Assembly (NCBI RefSeq): GCF_900129385.1
Contig: NZ_FQVO01000009.1
Location: forward strand, 62,001-126,000
Reading direction: 5' to 3'
Origin: Chryseobacterium takakiae
GTDB taxonomy: Bacteria > Bacteroidota > Bacteroidia > Flavobacteriales > Weeksellaceae
DNA length: 64,000 bases
Shown: one piece after another, positions 49,793 through 60,713 of the stretch
Layout of the letters: each line of letters begins with the position of its first letter
Position numbering within the stretch: position 1 is the stretch's first letter
Notes under the pieces: model-generated
Told to the model about the DNA's origin: nothing
The model's database searches: none
Seen by the model: the letters and a program-made list of their open reading frames with translations, nothing else
Made by a program: the position numbers and the translations under genes

Positions 49793-50611
49793 ATGAAAGG
49801 TAAAATATTGATAATATTATCAGCATTTATAATAGTTTCCTGTAAAACTAACCCCAATGCTAAAAATGATCTGAACTATTTGCAAAATATCGAAAAGGTA
49901 GCAATTGAATCGTCTGCGAGAAATTCTGATAATACTATACAAAAAGGAGATCAGCTTGTTATTTTGATAACAGCGAAGGATATGGATGTTGTAAGACCGT
50001 TCAACCAAAACTATTCTTCATCAGAACTTGTACAAAACAATTCATTTGCGGGAGGTAACACTCCCAATCAGGGCGTTAGCACAATTTTAGGTCCAACTTA
50101 TATTGTAGATGCCAATGGTAATATTGATTTTCCGATTTTAGGAATTATTAATACAGAAGGAAAAACATTGGTGGAACTGAAGGAAGAACTAAGGGAGAAA
50201 ATGCAGAAATACGTTATTAACCCTACTATAAATATCAGGCTAGCTAATTTTAAAGTAACGGTATTAGGAGAAGTAAACAGGCAGGGAGATTATATCATAT
50301 CAAACGGACAGGGAACCATTCTAAATGCTCTTGGGATGGCCGGCGATCTTACCATGTACGGAAAAAGAGATCAGATATTGGTGATCAGGACTGAAAACGG
50401 TCAGGTTATTCATGGAAAAGTAAATTTGCAGGACGCTAATCTTATCAATTCGCCATATTATTATTTAAAGCAGGGAGATGCCATCATCGTAGCTTCCAGC
50501 AACGCAAAAGATATTCAGGCAAAACAAAACCCCAATACAGGACTTTATTTAACTGCAATTTCAATCGGTATCACAGCTATTGCTGTTGTAGTAAGTTTAT
50601 TTAAGAAATAA
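49793..50611 (+). CDS. polysaccharide export lipoprotein (Wza-like)
   Basis: A 272-residue outer-membrane polysaccharide export protein. A lipoprotein signal ends at Cys17 (IIVSCKTN). The poly-export domain follows ([19 protein letters not shown] and the variable loop around residues 66-95, then [21 protein letters not shown]) and at least one SLBB domain ([20 protein letters not shown]). The C-terminus has a hydrophobic helix (about 250-269). It is shorter than E. coli Wza, as is usual in Bacteroidota. It probably works with the Wzc-like kinase encoded next (3-base gap to its TTG). Confidence 0.9.
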   Translation: MKGKILIILSAFIIVSCKTNPNAKNDLNYLQNIEKVAIESSARNSDNTIQKGDQLVILITAKDMDVVRPFNQNYSSSELVQNNSFAGGNTPNQGVSTILGPTYIVDANGNIDFPILGIINTEGKTLVELKEELREKMQKYVINPTINIRLANFKVTVLGEVNRQGDYIISNGQGTILNALGMAGDLTMYGKRDQILVIRTENGQVIHGKVNLQDANLINSPYYYLKQGDAIIVASSNAKDIQAKQNPNTGLYLTAISIGITAIAVVVSLFKK

Positions 50612-50616
50612 AATTG

Positions 50617-53016
50617 ATGAATAACCAAAATAACACAGGAAATTTACAAGCAAATAACGAATCAAATAGTATTGATATAAATGAAATTATAAAACCCTAT
50701 TTGAGAAAATGGCCGTGGTTTATAGTAAGTGCAATAATTGCATTTGTTATAGGATATATTGCATTGAAATTCATGGTTCCTGTTTATAATGTGCAGTCTA
50801 CCGTATTAATTAAAGATGCTAAAAGCTCAGTTTCTCCAGTAGGTAACGAGCTTGGTGTATTGCCGGACTTAACCAGTTTTGGAGGACTGAAAACAAACAG
50901 CATTGCTAATGAGATAGAGATTCTTAAATCAAAAAAATTGATGCGTGAGGTTGTTCTTAACAAGAACCTTCAGACAACTGTTATAACAAAAGGAAGGATT
51001 AGAACGCTTGAGCTATACAAATTAAGCTCACCTATTGAGGTGAAAATAATTTCTGAAAAACCAAGCGACGCATCAACTAATACGCTGAAACTTAATATTG
51101 ACGGAGATAAACTGACACTAAATTCAGAAAAGTTAAAAAAGCCAATTGTAACAACATACGGAAAGACGATATCACTTCCTTTCGCAAATATTATTATTAC
51201 TAAGAATAAACAATTCAATCCGTCATTGGTAAAAGGAGCTGACACAAAAAATATTGAGCTACAAATCTCGTCGTTAGAAAGCACAGTTAATAATCTTCAG
51301 TCTGCGCTTAATGTTTCTTTAATTACTAAAGATGCAACTGTTTTAAAGATCGATTTTAAATATCCGCAAATATCAAAAGCAGAAGATGTATTGAATAATC
51401 TGGTAATTGCTTACAATAATGAAGCGATCCTGGATAAGAACCTGGAATCCCAAAAAACGCTGGATTTTATTGAAGATAGAGTAAAAAAGCTTTCAGGAGA
51501 ATTGGGTGAAGTAGAAAATGAAAAGGAAAGCTTTAAATCAAGAAATAATCTCACAGACCTTGAAAGCGAAGCAAGAATAAACCTCGAAAGCTCTGCTGAT
51601 GCAAGAGCGAAGCAACTGGAAGTAGATGCCCAGCTGGAGCTTACGAACTCTTTAATAAAATTTGTTTCTAATCAAGGTCAATATCAGGTGTTGCCATCAA
51701 ATATCGGGCTTAATAACACTGAAGCTGTATCAGGAATTTCGGCCTATAATCAGTTAGTGATACAAAGAAATAAACTGTTAGAATCCGGAACACCGGATAA
51801 CCCTGTTATTATTGATGTTACCCAGCAGATTCAATCCATGAGAAATTCCATCATGCAAAGTCTTCAGAGAAACAAAACGGGACTTGAGTTGGCTAGAAAT
51901 GAATATCAGGGAGAACAAAACAAAGTTTCAGGAAAAATTTCAAAGCTTCCTTCTATAGAAAAAATGTTTAGAAGTATTGAAAGGCAACAGCAAATTAAGG
52001 AAAATTTATATCTTCTTCTTTTGCAGAAAAGAGAGGAAACAGCTATTGCACAGTCTATTACCGCTCCCAAGGCAAGGGTTATTGATAAAGCATATGCCTC
52101 TACAGCACCTATTTCGCCCAACAGAAATATTGTACTTCTTGCGTCAATATTTATAGGATTATTAATGCCTTTCCTTATCATTTACCTGAAAGAACTTCTG
52201 AATAACAAGATTGAAACCAAACATGATCTGGAAATCTTAATAAAGGCACCTGTTATTGCAGAGCTGCCAAGTCTTGAAAGTGGCGATTCTGAAATTGTAA
52301 AGGTAAATGATATAACACCTATGGCAGAAGCTTTCAGGATTCTTATTACCAATATGAATTTTATGCTTCCTAAGGATAATAAAGGAAAAGTCATTTTTGT
52401 TACCTCTACAGTAAAAGGTGAAGGAAAGACATTCACTTCGGTTAACCTTGCTTTAACATTAGCCAATCCGAAGAAAAAAGCAATTATCATCGGTTCAGAT
52501 ATCAGAAACCCTCAGTTACAGAGATATAATCCCGCAAGAAAGGGTCTTGCAGGGCTTACGGAATATCTTTATTCCGATGATGCCAAACTGGAAGATATCA
52601 TCCATGTATCCTCATTTAATCCTCATCTGGATGTTATTTATTCCGGAATGATACCTCCAAATCCTACGGAACTGCTTTCAAACGGACGTTATGAAGCGTT
52701 ATTGGAAGCATTGAAGGATCAATACAATTACATTATTTTGGATACGGCACCGCTGCTTCTCGTTACGGATACTTTCCTTATTGCAGAAATGGCTGATATG
52801 ACCATCTATGTTTCAAGATCCAAATACACAGAGAAGTCTTTGTTGAAATTTGCCAATAACAATATTGAACAAAATAAGATCAAAAATGTAGGTTTTGTAC
52901 TAAATGATGTAAGCCGAGAAAATTTAGGATATAATAATAAATACGGATATGGATATAATAATATCCATGACAAAACATGGTTTGAAAAAATTAAAGATAA
53001 ATTTACACAAAGATGA
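50617..53016 (+). CDS. Wzc-like chain-length protein with tyrosine autokinase
   Basis: A 799-residue polysaccharide co-polymerase/BY-kinase. I start at ATG 50617. Helices near residues 32-54 and 510-530 enclose a periplasmic Wzz-type domain with coiled coils (about 60-490). The cytosolic kinase has Walker [21 protein letters not shown] (about 594-613), Walker A' [14 protein letters not shown] and Walker [15 protein letters not shown]. The C-terminal Tyr cluster, with YGYGYNN, is short, the Bacteroidota style. It controls chain length and export through Wza. It overlaps the next gene by 4 bases (ATGA). Confidence 0.92.
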   Translation: MNNQNNTGNLQANNESNSIDINEIIKPYLRKWPWFIVSAIIAFVIGYIALKFMVPVYNVQSTVLIKDAKSSVSPVGNELGVLPDLTSFGGLKTNSIANEIEILKSKKLMREVVLNKNLQTTVITKGRIRTLELYKLSSPIEVKIISEKPSDASTNTLKLNIDGDKLTLNSEKLKKPIVTTYGKTISLPFANIIITKNKQFNPSLVKGADTKNIELQISSLESTVNNLQSALNVSLITKDATVLKIDFKYPQISKAEDVLNNLVIAYNNEAILDKNLESQKTLDFIEDRVKKLSGELGEVENEKESFKSRNNLTDLESEARINLESSADARAKQLEVDAQLELTNSLIKFVSNQGQYQVLPSNIGLNNTEAVSGISAYNQLVIQRNKLLESGTPDNPVIIDVTQQIQSMRNSIMQSLQRNKTGLELARNEYQGEQNKVSGKISKLPSIEKMFRSIERQQQIKENLYLLLLQKREETAIAQSITAPKARVIDKAYASTAPISPNRNIVLLASIFIGLLMPFLIIYLKELLNNKIETKHDLEILIKAPVIAELPSLESGDSEIVKVNDITPMAEAFRILITNMNFMLPKDNKGKVIFVTSTVKGEGKTFTSVNLALTLANPKKKAIIIGSDIRNPQLQRYNPARKGLAGLTEYLYSDDAKLEDIIHVSSFNPHLDVIYSGMIPPNPTELLSNGRYEALLEALKDQYNYIILDTAPLLLVTDTFLIAEMADMTIYVSRSKYTEKSLLKFANNNIEQNKIKNVGFVLNDVSRENLGYNNKYGYGYNNIHDKTWFEKIKDKFTQR

Positions 53017-54305
53017 AATCATATGAAATAGCTGTTATAGGACAGGGATATGTCGGGTTACCGCTATCTCTGGAGTTTGCAAATCATTATCCTGTCCTGG
53101 GATTTGATATTAACCCTATAAGAGTTGATCAGCTTAATCAGGGAAACGATGTTACTCTGGAAGCAGATAAAAAGAAGCTCGACGAAAGCTTAAAAAAATA
53201 CAATGAAACAAACGGATCAATAGGTTACAAAGCTACGAGCGAATTATCCGATATTGCTTCGTCAAATGTTTACATTGTAACAGTTCCCACTCCCATTGAC
53301 AAGTACAATGCGCCGGATCTTAATCCTTTAATTTCTGCCTCGAAAATGTTGGGCAGCATCATCAAAAAAGATGATATTGTGATTTACGAATCTACTGTTT
53401 TTCCCGGCTGCACCGAGGAAGAATGTGTGCCGGTACTGGAAAAACATTCCGGATTAAAGTACAATGAAGATTTCTTTGTAGGATATTCTCCCGAAAGAAT
53501 TAACCCGGGAGATAAAGTAAATACCCTTACGAATGTTAAAAAGGTCACATCCGGATCTACAGAAAAAACAGCTGAAGAAGTAGATCATCTTTACAAAAAA
53601 ATTATTACGGCAGGGACACATAAAGCGCCAAGCCTTAAAGTTGCAGAAGCTTCAAAAGCAATAGAAAATGCACAGCGTGATGTAAATATTTCTTTCGTCA
53701 ACGAATTGGCCTTAATTTTTGATAGATTAGGAATCGATACCCATGATGTTTTAGAAGCTGCCGGTACAAAATATAATTTCCTTAAATACAAACCGGGCTT
53801 AGTGGGCGGACATTGCATCTCCGTAGATCCGTATTATCTTGCCCATAAAGCAGAACAGTTAGGATATCATCCTGATGTAATCCTATCCGGACGTCGTGTG
53901 AATGATTCTATCGCCAAATTTATTGCTTCTAAAGTGGTAAAACTTCTCATTGCGAAAGGTGGCATTATCAAAAATTCAGAAGCTCTTATTTTAGGTGTTA
54001 CCTTTAAGGAAAATTGTCCGGATATAAGAAATACCAAAGTAATTGATATTTATACAGAACTTAAAGATTACGGAGTAAATATAGACATTTATGATCCCTG
54101 GGCCGATAAAGATGAAATAAGACATGAATACGGGATAAATATTTTGGATGCCTTAATTGAAGGGAAAAAATATGATTCAATCATCGTAGCAGTTTCCCAT
54201 AATGATTTTATTCAGCTGGATCTTAATCAACTGAAAAAGGATAATGCCGTAGTTTTTGATACAAAAGCCTGTTTTGACCGGAATTTAGTAGACGCAAGAT
54301 TATAA
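53013..54305 (+). CDS. nucleotide sugar 6-dehydrogenase (WbpA/TviB-like)
   Basis: A 430-residue NAD-dependent enzyme that oxidises C6 of a UDP-hexosamine to the uronic acid in two steps. The NAD motif is [11 protein letters not shown] (residues about 8-18), the middle part has [13 protein letters not shown], and the catalytic Cys268 lies in [16 protein letters not shown]. The C-terminal UDP-binding domain follows. With the downstream genes the most likely product is UDP-GlcNAc-uronic acid, the first intermediate of the Wbp-type pathway. It starts inside the Wzc stop codon. Confidence 0.9.
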   Translation: MKSYEIAVIGQGYVGLPLSLEFANHYPVLGFDINPIRVDQLNQGNDVTLEADKKKLDESLKKYNETNGSIGYKATSELSDIASSNVYIVTVPTPIDKYNAPDLNPLISASKMLGSIIKKDDIVIYESTVFPGCTEEECVPVLEKHSGLKYNEDFFVGYSPERINPGDKVNTLTNVKKVTSGSTEKTAEEVDHLYKKIITAGTHKAPSLKVAEASKAIENAQRDVNISFVNELALIFDRLGIDTHDVLEAAGTKYNFLKYKPGLVGGHCISVDPYYLAHKAEQLGYHPDVILSGRRVNDSIAKFIASKVVKLLIAKGGIIKNSEALILGVTFKENCPDIRNTKVIDIYTELKDYGVNIDIYDPWADKDEIRHEYGINILDALIEGKKYDSIIVAVSHNDFIQLDLNQLKKDNAVVFDTKACFDRNLVDARL

Positions 54306-54315
54306 AATAATAAAC

Positions 54316-55506
54316 ATGAACTACGATATCATTATTGTTGGTGCAGGTTTAGTAGGATTAGCCACGGCATATCAGACAAAACTTAAAAATCCCGCCTCTA
54401 AGATCTTAATTTTAGAAAAAGAAAATAATGTGGCTGCACACCAGTCGGGACACAATAGTGGAGTAATTCATAGCGGAATCTATTACAAACCTGGAAGCTT
54501 AAAAGCAAAAAACTGTATTGAAGGATATAATTCCATCATTAATTTTGCCAAAGAATACGGAATCAATTATGATCTCTGCGGAAAAATTATTGTTGCAACC
54601 TCACAGGAAGAATTACCGCTTCTGGATAATATTTACAAAAGAGGTATAGATAACGGCCTTCAGAATCTCAAATACCTCTCAAGAGAAGAATTTCGCGAAA
54701 TTGAACCTCATTGTGAAGGGGTAAAGGCAATAAAAGTTCCACAGACGGGAATTATCGATTATCCGGGAATCGCAGATAAAATTAAAGAGCATTTTGAAGA
54801 ATTGGGCGGTGAAATAAGGTTTAACAATGAAGTTAAAAATATTATTGATAACAATGATGAAATCATTGTTACAACAGCCGCCTCAGAATTCAGAACAAAA
54901 AAGCTGATCTCCTGTGCAGGATTATATTCAGACAAGGTCACTACAATGACCAACAATAAGAATGATGTCATTATTATTCCTTTTCGGGGAGAATACTACA
55001 AAATTAAGGATGAGAAAAAACATTTGGTAAGACATCTTATTTATCCTATTCCGGATCCTAATTTCCCTTTCCTTGGAGTTCATTTCACCAGAATGATTGA
55101 TGGAAATATTGAAGCAGGACCCAATGCTGTTCTGGCCTTTAGAAAAGAAGGATATCGTTTTTTTGATTTTGATTTTAATGAAACCATGCAAACCTTGTTA
55201 TGGCCCGGATTTAGAAAGATTGTTGCCAAATATGGCAAAACGGGGCTGGGAGAGATGCACCGCTCTTTATCAAAGGCTGCATTTACCAAAGCACTCCAAA
55301 AACTGCTTCCCGAAATCCAGGAAAACGATCTTGTTCCCGGAGGAGCAGGTGTCCGCGCACAGGCTTGCGACAGGAACGGAAATTTAATTGATGATTTCGA
55401 TATCGTAAAAAACGGAAACATTATTCATGTTAGAAATGCACCTTCACCGGCGGCAACTTCCTGCCTTTCCATTGGAAAGAAAATCAGTAAATTAGTAGAA
55501 AACTAA
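54316..55506 (+). CDS. lhgO: L-2-hydroxyglutarate oxidase-like FAD enzyme (LhgO)
   Basis: A 396-residue DAO-family FAD oxidoreductase. The FAD motif VGAGLVGLATA (about 8-18) and the sequence AAHQSGHNSGVIHSGIYYKP (about 41-60) match L-2-hydroxyglutarate oxidase LhgO, which turns 2-hydroxyglutarate into 2-oxoglutarate. Further support is IPFRGEYYKI and VPGGAGVRAQACDRNGNLID. It has no obvious place in sugar chemistry. WbpB-type dehydrogenases, one of which is encoded three genes on (57262), reduce 2-oxoglutarate to 2-hydroxyglutarate to regenerate NAD+, so this enzyme may recycle that by-product. It lies 10 bases after the 6-dehydrogenase stop. Confidence 0.85.
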   Translation: MNYDIIIVGAGLVGLATAYQTKLKNPASKILILEKENNVAAHQSGHNSGVIHSGIYYKPGSLKAKNCIEGYNSIINFAKEYGINYDLCGKIIVATSQEELPLLDNIYKRGIDNGLQNLKYLSREEFREIEPHCEGVKAIKVPQTGIIDYPGIADKIKEHFEELGGEIRFNNEVKNIIDNNDEIIVTTAASEFRTKKLISCAGLYSDKVTTMTNNKNDVIIIPFRGEYYKIKDEKKHLVRHLIYPIPDPNFPFLGVHFTRMIDGNIEAGPNAVLAFRKEGYRFFDFDFNETMQTLLWPGFRKIVAKYGKTGLGEMHRSLSKAAFTKALQKLLPEIQENDLVPGGAGVRAQACDRNGNLIDDFDIVKNGNIIHVRNAPSPAATSCLSIGKKISKLVEN

Positions 55507-55533
55507 TTTAAATACTCAGATAAAACAAATTGT

Positions 55534-56667
55534 ATGAAAATTCAGATGGTTGACTTAAAAAGTCAATACGAAAAAATAAAGGACGAAATCAATGCAGGAA
55601 TTCAGGAATGCATCGATAATACCGCGTTTATTAACGGACCAGCAGTAAAAGAATTTCAACAGGAATTTGAAAAATACCTTAACGTAAAGCATGTAATTCC
55701 ATGTGCCAACGGAACAGATGCTTTACAGATCGCAATGATGGCTTTGGATTTAAAACCGGGAGATGAAGTAATCTGTCCTGCTTTTACTTATGTAGCCACT
55801 GCTGAAGTAATTGGGCTTTTAGGGCTAAAACCTATTATGGTGGATGTTGATGAAAATACATTCAATATTGCTCTTGAAGGATTGGAAAATTATATTACTC
55901 CGAAAACAAAAGCTATTGTACCCGTTCACTTATATGGGCAAAGCGCAGAGATGAAAAAAATTCTTGATTTTGCTGAAAAACACAATCTATTTGTAATTGA
56001 AGACAATGCTCAGGCGATAGGCTCAGATTATATATTTCCAGATGGAACTACCATGAAAACGGGAACAATAGGCCATATTGGATGTACCTCTTTTTTTCCG
56101 TCCAAAAATCTGGGATGCTATGGAGACGGAGGAGCATTAATGACCAATGATGATGATCTGGCGGCGAGAATCAGAATGATTGCCAATCATGGGCAGCAAA
56201 AGAAATACTATCATAAAGTATTGGGATGCAACTCAAGACTGGATACCATTCAGGCAGCTATTTTAAAGGTTAAGTTAAAACAGCTTGATCAATATTCGGT
56301 CTCGAGAAATCAAATGGCCGCTTATTATGATGAAAACCTTAAAGAAGTTCCTGAGATCCAGATTCCTGAGAGGGTAAAAAATGCAACCCATGTTTTTCAT
56401 CAGTACACGCTGAAAGTGAAAAATGGAAAGAGAGATGAACTTCAGCAATATCTGGCAGGGAAGGATATTCCAAGCATGATCTATTACCCGCTTCCATTGT
56501 ACAGGCAGGAAGCTTTTGAACAATATGTGGAAGAAGGCTTTAGTCTGCCGGTTACGGAGAAATTATGTTCTGAAGTGATTTCTCTTCCTGTTCATACAGA
56601 ATTTAATCAACAGGTTTCAGATTATATAATTTCTGAGATTAAAAACTTTTTTAAAACTAATAATTAA
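55534..56667 (+). CDS. sugar aminotransferase (WbpE-like, DegT family)
   Basis: A 377-residue PLP enzyme of the DegT/DnrJ/EryC1/StrS family that aminates a keto-sugar nucleotide, usually with glutamate. The cofactor Lys is K191 in FFPSKNLGCYGDGGA, and the phosphate-binding CANGTDALQIAM (residues about 57-68), VHLYGQSAEM and IEDNAQAIGS are all present. In the Wbp pathway it puts the amino group on C3 of UDP-3-keto-GlcNAcA and releases 2-oxoglutarate, the co-substrate of WbpB. Position in the operon supports that role. Confidence 0.9.
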   Translation: MKIQMVDLKSQYEKIKDEINAGIQECIDNTAFINGPAVKEFQQEFEKYLNVKHVIPCANGTDALQIAMMALDLKPGDEVICPAFTYVATAEVIGLLGLKPIMVDVDENTFNIALEGLENYITPKTKAIVPVHLYGQSAEMKKILDFAEKHNLFVIEDNAQAIGSDYIFPDGTTMKTGTIGHIGCTSFFPSKNLGCYGDGGALMTNDDDLAARIRMIANHGQQKKYYHKVLGCNSRLDTIQAAILKVKLKQLDQYSVSRNQMAAYYDENLKEVPEIQIPERVKNATHVFHQYTLKVKNGKRDELQQYLAGKDIPSMIYYPLPLYRQEAFEQYVEEGFSLPVTEKLCSEVISLPVHTEFNQQVSDYIISEIKNFFKTNN

Positions 56668-56680
56668 AAATAAAGATAAC

Positions 56681-57253
56681 ATGTCGGATTTTTTTGCACA
56701 CGAAACAGCAGTTATTGATGAAGGTTGTGAAATAGGAGCAGGAACCAAAATTTGGCACTTTTCTCATATCATGCCTAATTGTGTTTTGGGAGAAAAATGC
56801 AACATCGGTCAGAATGTAGTGATATCTCCTAAAGTAATTTTAGGAAAGAATGTAAAGGTTCAGAATAATGTATCAATATATGAAGGCGTAACATGCGATG
56901 ATGATGTATTTCTAGGGCCTTCAATGGTTTTTACCAATGTCATTAACCCCAGAAGTGCCGTGAACAGGAAGAATGAATACCTTAAAACCCACGTTGGGCA
57001 AGGTGCATCAATAGGGGCTAATGCCACCATTGTTTGCGGACACAATATCGGAAAATATGCTTTTATAGGAGCTGGTGCGGTGGTTACAAAAGAAGTTCCG
57101 GATTATGCATTGGTGGTGGGAAATCCAGCTAGACAAATGGGATGGATGAGTGAATTCGGGCACCGTCTGAATTTCGATGCTGAAGGATTTGCCTTGTGTG
57201 AAGAAAGCGGTGAAAAGTACAAATTGGAAAATAATAAAGTTTCGAAAATTTAA
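56681..57253 (+). CDS. sugar N-acetyltransferase (WbpD-like, left-handed beta-helix)
   Basis: A 190-residue acyltransferase built of hexapeptide repeats: repeated I-G-x4 steps from about residue 15 to 150, for example VLGEKCNIGQNVVISPKVIL and ANATIVCGHNIGKYAFIGAG. The loop NPRSAVNRKNEYLKTHVGQG (about 88-107) is typical of WbpD/WlbB enzymes, where an Asn and a His help bind the amine. It should transfer acetyl from acetyl-CoA to the 3-amino group of the UDP-sugar. It follows the aminotransferase with a 13-base gap. Confidence 0.9.
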   Translation: MSDFFAHETAVIDEGCEIGAGTKIWHFSHIMPNCVLGEKCNIGQNVVISPKVILGKNVKVQNNVSIYEGVTCDDDVFLGPSMVFTNVINPRSAVNRKNEYLKTHVGQGASIGANATIVCGHNIGKYAFIGAGAVVTKEVPDYALVVGNPARQMGWMSEFGHRLNFDAEGFALCEESGEKYKLENNKVSKI

Positions 57254-57261
57254 AATACAAA

Positions 57262-58272
57262 ATGTCTGAAAAAATAAAATTTGCAGTTGTCGGCTGTGGC
57301 CATATCGGAAAAAGACATGCAGAAATGGTTTCCAGAAATCCTGAATGTGAACTGGTAGCCTTAATAGATGTAAAAAATCAGTCGGAGTTAGGAATTGAAA
57401 GCTATAATGTGCCGTTTTTTAAATCATTAGACGACTTTTTAAATTCCGGAATTGAAACAGATGTTATCAATATTGCGTCACCCAATGGGTTTCATTTTGA
57501 ACAGGCTTACGTCGCAATTTCTGCAGGCAAGCATGTCGTGGTGGAAAAACCGATGGCGCTAAGAAAACAGCATGCCGAAAAACTTATTTTCCAGGCTTTG
57601 CATAAACATAAACAGATTTTTGCCGTCATGCAAAACCGGTATTCACCACCTTCTGCATGGATCAAGGAAATGATAGAAAGCGGCAAATTGGGACAGATTT
57701 ACATGGTTCAGCTCAATTGCTATTGGAACCGGGACAACAGATACTATAAACCGGAGTCTTGGCATGGTAAAATAGAGCTTGACGGCGGGACGCTGTTTAC
57801 CCAGTTTTCCCATTTTATAGACATCATGTATTGGCTGTTTGGTGATATTACCAATATTCAGGGCAAATTCGCAGATTTCAACCATAAAGACCTCACCGAT
57901 TTTGAAGATTCGGGCTTTGTAAACTTTGATTTTGTTGACGGCGGCATGGGATCTCTGAATTATTCCACATCTGTGTGGAACCAAAATCTTGAAAGCTCTA
58001 TGACCATCATTGCAGAAAACGGTTCCGTAAAAATTGGCGGACAGTATATGGACAAGGTGGAAATTTGTAATATTAAGGATTATATAATGCCGGAATTGCC
58101 CCCTACTAATCCCGGAAATGATTACGGTGCTTACAAAGGTTCTGCCGCAAATCATCATTATATCATCGAAAATGTAGTAGATGTTTTAAAAGGAAGAAAC
58201 ACCATTACAACAAATGCTTTGGAAGGTCTTAAAGTAGTAGACATTATTGAAAGGATTTATTCTTTAAAATAA
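57262..58272 (+). CDS. Gfo/Idh/MocA oxidoreductase (WbpB/WlbA-like)
   Basis: A 336-residue NAD-dependent dehydrogenase. The Rossmann motif is VVGCGHIGKRHAEM (residues about 8-21) and the catalytic EKP stands at 95-97 in VVVEKPMALRKQHAEKL. The sequence SWHGKIELDGGTLFTQFSHF (about 172-191) carries the conserved His and Gly residues near the active site. By analogy with WbpB it oxidises C3 of UDP-GlcNAcA with tightly bound NAD+, regenerated by 2-oxoglutarate, making 2-hydroxyglutarate. An LhgO-type oxidase lies three genes upstream. Confidence 0.88.
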   Translation: MSEKIKFAVVGCGHIGKRHAEMVSRNPECELVALIDVKNQSELGIESYNVPFFKSLDDFLNSGIETDVINIASPNGFHFEQAYVAISAGKHVVVEKPMALRKQHAEKLIFQALHKHKQIFAVMQNRYSPPSAWIKEMIESGKLGQIYMVQLNCYWNRDNRYYKPESWHGKIELDGGTLFTQFSHFIDIMYWLFGDITNIQGKFADFNHKDLTDFEDSGFVNFDFVDGGMGSLNYSTSVWNQNLESSMTIIAENGSVKIGGQYMDKVEICNIKDYIMPELPPTNPGNDYGAYKGSAANHHYIIENVVDVLKGRNTITTNALEGLKVVDIIERIYSLK

Positions 58273-58273
58273 T

Positions 58274-59431
58274 ATGGAACATTTACTTATAATCCCTTCA
58301 TGGTATCCTTCAAGGCACAGACCTATCGTAGGGGTTTTTTTTAAGGAACAGGCTGAGATTTTATCAAAAAAAATTGATAAGGTAGGTGTTGTATCACCAT
58401 TATTCAGAAGTTTTAAAGATTTTGATGTTTCGGGAAATCAAAATCATTTTGGAAATGTTAATGGAGTAATAACGTATACACGGGAAATATGGCATTATCC
58501 GTTATTAGAATCGTTGAATAATAAAAGATGGCTTACCACCTGTAAGCATCTTTTTGAAAAATATATATCTGATAACGGGTTACCAGATATTATCCATGTA
58601 CATTCTATAACCATTGCAAGGGATATTATTAAATATATCAACAAAAAGTATAATGTTCCTTTTGTTATTACAGAGCACTCTACGGGCTTTGCAATGAATG
58701 GGTATAATAAAAAGGATTTAAAAATTTTTAAATCAAACATTGATTATTGTGCTTATAATATTGCGGTGAGCGAAAGTTTGGCACAGACTCTTTCACAAAA
58801 GCTGGGAAGTACCTGGAATGTGATTCCTAATACTATTCAAAATGTTTTTTTTGAGGAAGGAAATAAAAGGCTCTCATTTCCAAGAGATAAACAAAAAAAA
58901 ATATTTTTTACACTATCTAATCTTATTCCGGTAAAAGGTCTTGATATTTTAATACAAGCTTTTTCTATGTTGTGTAAAGAAAATGCAAATGCAGAATTAT
59001 GGATAGGAGGAGATGGTAGTGAAAGGAAAAATATTGAACACAAGATTAAAGAACTTCAAATGGAGGACCGTGTTTTTTTATTGGGAAAACTGGACCGCGA
59101 AAATGTATTGGAGAATCTAAAGAAAGCGGATTTTTATATTTCGCCAAGTTTACAGGAGACCTTTGGTGTTGTGATTATTGAAGCACTTGCAATGGGATTA
59201 CCAACAATTGCAACACGATGCGGAGGCCCAGAGCATATTATTAATGATGAGGTGGGAATTATTGTAGAAAGAGGCTCTTCAGATGAATTATACTCGGCAA
59301 TGAAATTAATATTGACAAATGAAAATAATTATGACAGTAAAAAAATAATTGATTATTGCAGGGATAATTATTCAGAAGATGTGGTAAGTGAGAAGATTAT
59401 TAATGTATATAGAGAAGTTTTAAATGGCTAA
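58274..59431 (+). CDS. glycosyltransferase family 4
   Basis: A 385-residue GT-B glycosyltransferase. The N-terminal domain starts LLIIPSWYPSRHRPIVGVFF, and the donor-binding C-terminal domain has the usual G-K/R region (KKIFFTLSNLIPVKGLDILI) and the E-x7-E motif QETFGVVIIEALAMGLPTIA around residue 295. It transfers a sugar, likely during assembly of the repeat unit on the cytosolic face of the inner membrane. Donor and linkage cannot be told. It overlaps the flippase gene by 8 bases. Confidence 0.88.
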   Translation: MEHLLIIPSWYPSRHRPIVGVFFKEQAEILSKKIDKVGVVSPLFRSFKDFDVSGNQNHFGNVNGVITYTREIWHYPLLESLNNKRWLTTCKHLFEKYISDNGLPDIIHVHSITIARDIIKYINKKYNVPFVITEHSTGFAMNGYNKKDLKIFKSNIDYCAYNIAVSESLAQTLSQKLGSTWNVIPNTIQNVFFEEGNKRLSFPRDKQKKIFFTLSNLIPVKGLDILIQAFSMLCKENANAELWIGGDGSERKNIEHKIKELQMEDRVFLLGKLDRENVLENLKKADFYISPSLQETFGVVIIEALAMGLPTIATRCGGPEHIINDEVGIIVERGSSDELYSAMKLILTNENNYDSKKIIDYCRDNYSEDVVSEKIINVYREVLNG

Positions 59432-60713
59432 GAATATAATCATTTTAATGATCAGAAGAGGGCTGGGTGCTTTGATCTCAATTCTTGGAACAACGATGAT
59501 TGTTAAAAATCTTACTGTTGAAGATTATGGTATTTATTCTATTTTTTTAAACATCATCAGTCTTTCTTCTACTTTTGCTACTCTGGGCGTAGACGCAGCG
59601 ACAGGATATGTATTGCAAAATAAAAAATATAAACCGGAAAATGCGCTGATTAATACTTTTTGTCTTGGTGCAATCTTATCGGTGGTATCATTTCTTATTT
59701 TCAGTCTGATTTTTTATAATCTGCACCTTTCAGACTTTAATATGATACCGCATAACATAAAAATGTATATGGTAATTAGCAGTGTGGGTATGCTGTTTTC
59801 CAATATTCTTTTTTCAATTTTGATGGGAAGTATGGATTTTAAAAATTATTCGATATTTACCATCCTTCCTAATCTTACATTGGCAACTTCACTGGCAATA
59901 TCAATTAAATTTTTCAATCTTACGTTAGAAAAAACAGCATTGTTTTTTATGCTGGGTTATATTATATCTTCACTATCTTTAATTATATTCTTATCAGTTC
60001 GATATAATATCTTTAATAACCTTCGTTTTTTTAGTTCAGAAATATCACGGTATATATTCCGATATGGTTTTCAGTCGTATCTCTCTAATATTGTGACCTT
60101 TCTTAATTATAGAATTAATATATTCATAATAGGTTATTTTTTAGGTTCAAAAGATGTTGGTTTTTATTCAACCTGTCTTGTAATTATAGACTTCATATGG
60201 CTTCTTTCAAGCACTATGTCATCCATAACCTATCCATTATTTTCAAATCCTAGTATTAAACATCTTAGGAAAAAGCTTATTCCTATTATTACCAGAACGA
60301 TACTCCTTTTCACAACAATCGCCACATTTGCATTTTATATATTAAGTGATTATCTTATCCCATTATTATTTGGAGAAAAATTTTTACTGATCAAAAATCT
60401 TATTTTGATTCTTGCCCCCGGAGTCATACTCCTTGGAGGTGCTAAAATCATCAGTGCTGATTATACCGCGCAAGGAAAGCCAAAAATGAATATATATCTT
60501 AATGTAATGGCTCTGATTATTACTATTGTTACCAATGTAATATTCATTCCCAGATTAGGTCTCCAGGGGGCGGCACTTGCAACTTCAATCTCATTTGGTA
60601 CTTTATTTATTACAAGCTTAGTGGTATATTGTAAAATGACGGATACCCGTATTATTTCTTATCTTGTACCCAAATTAGATGATTTAAAAATGATTTTAAA
60701 AGCAAACCATTAA
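59424..60713 (+). CDS. O-antigen/capsule repeat-unit flippase (Wzx-like)
   Basis: A 429-residue membrane protein of the polysaccharide transporter (MATE-like) superfamily, with about 12 hydrophobic segments spread over the whole length. The N-terminal RRGLGALISILGTTMIVKNLTVEDYGIYSI and the late LILAPGVILLGGAKIISADY match Wzx and related flippases that move lipid-linked repeat units across the inner membrane. Its AT content is higher than in the biosynthesis genes, which is common for such genes. It overlaps its upstream neighbour and its stop overlaps the start of the polymerase (TAATG). Confidence 0.88.
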   Translation: MAKNIIILMIRRGLGALISILGTTMIVKNLTVEDYGIYSIFLNIISLSSTFATLGVDAATGYVLQNKKYKPENALINTFCLGAILSVVSFLIFSLIFYNLHLSDFNMIPHNIKMYMVISSVGMLFSNILFSILMGSMDFKNYSIFTILPNLTLATSLAISIKFFNLTLEKTALFFMLGYIISSLSLIIFLSVRYNIFNNLRFFSSEISRYIFRYGFQSYLSNIVTFLNYRINIFIIGYFLGSKDVGFYSTCLVIIDFIWLLSSTMSSITYPLFSNPSIKHLRKKLIPIITRTILLFTTIATFAFYILSDYLIPLLFGEKFLLIKNLILILAPGVILLGGAKIISADYTAQGKPKMNIYLNVMALIITIVTNVIFIPRLGLQGAALATSISFGTLFITSLVVYCKMTDTRIISYLVPKLDDLKMILKANH

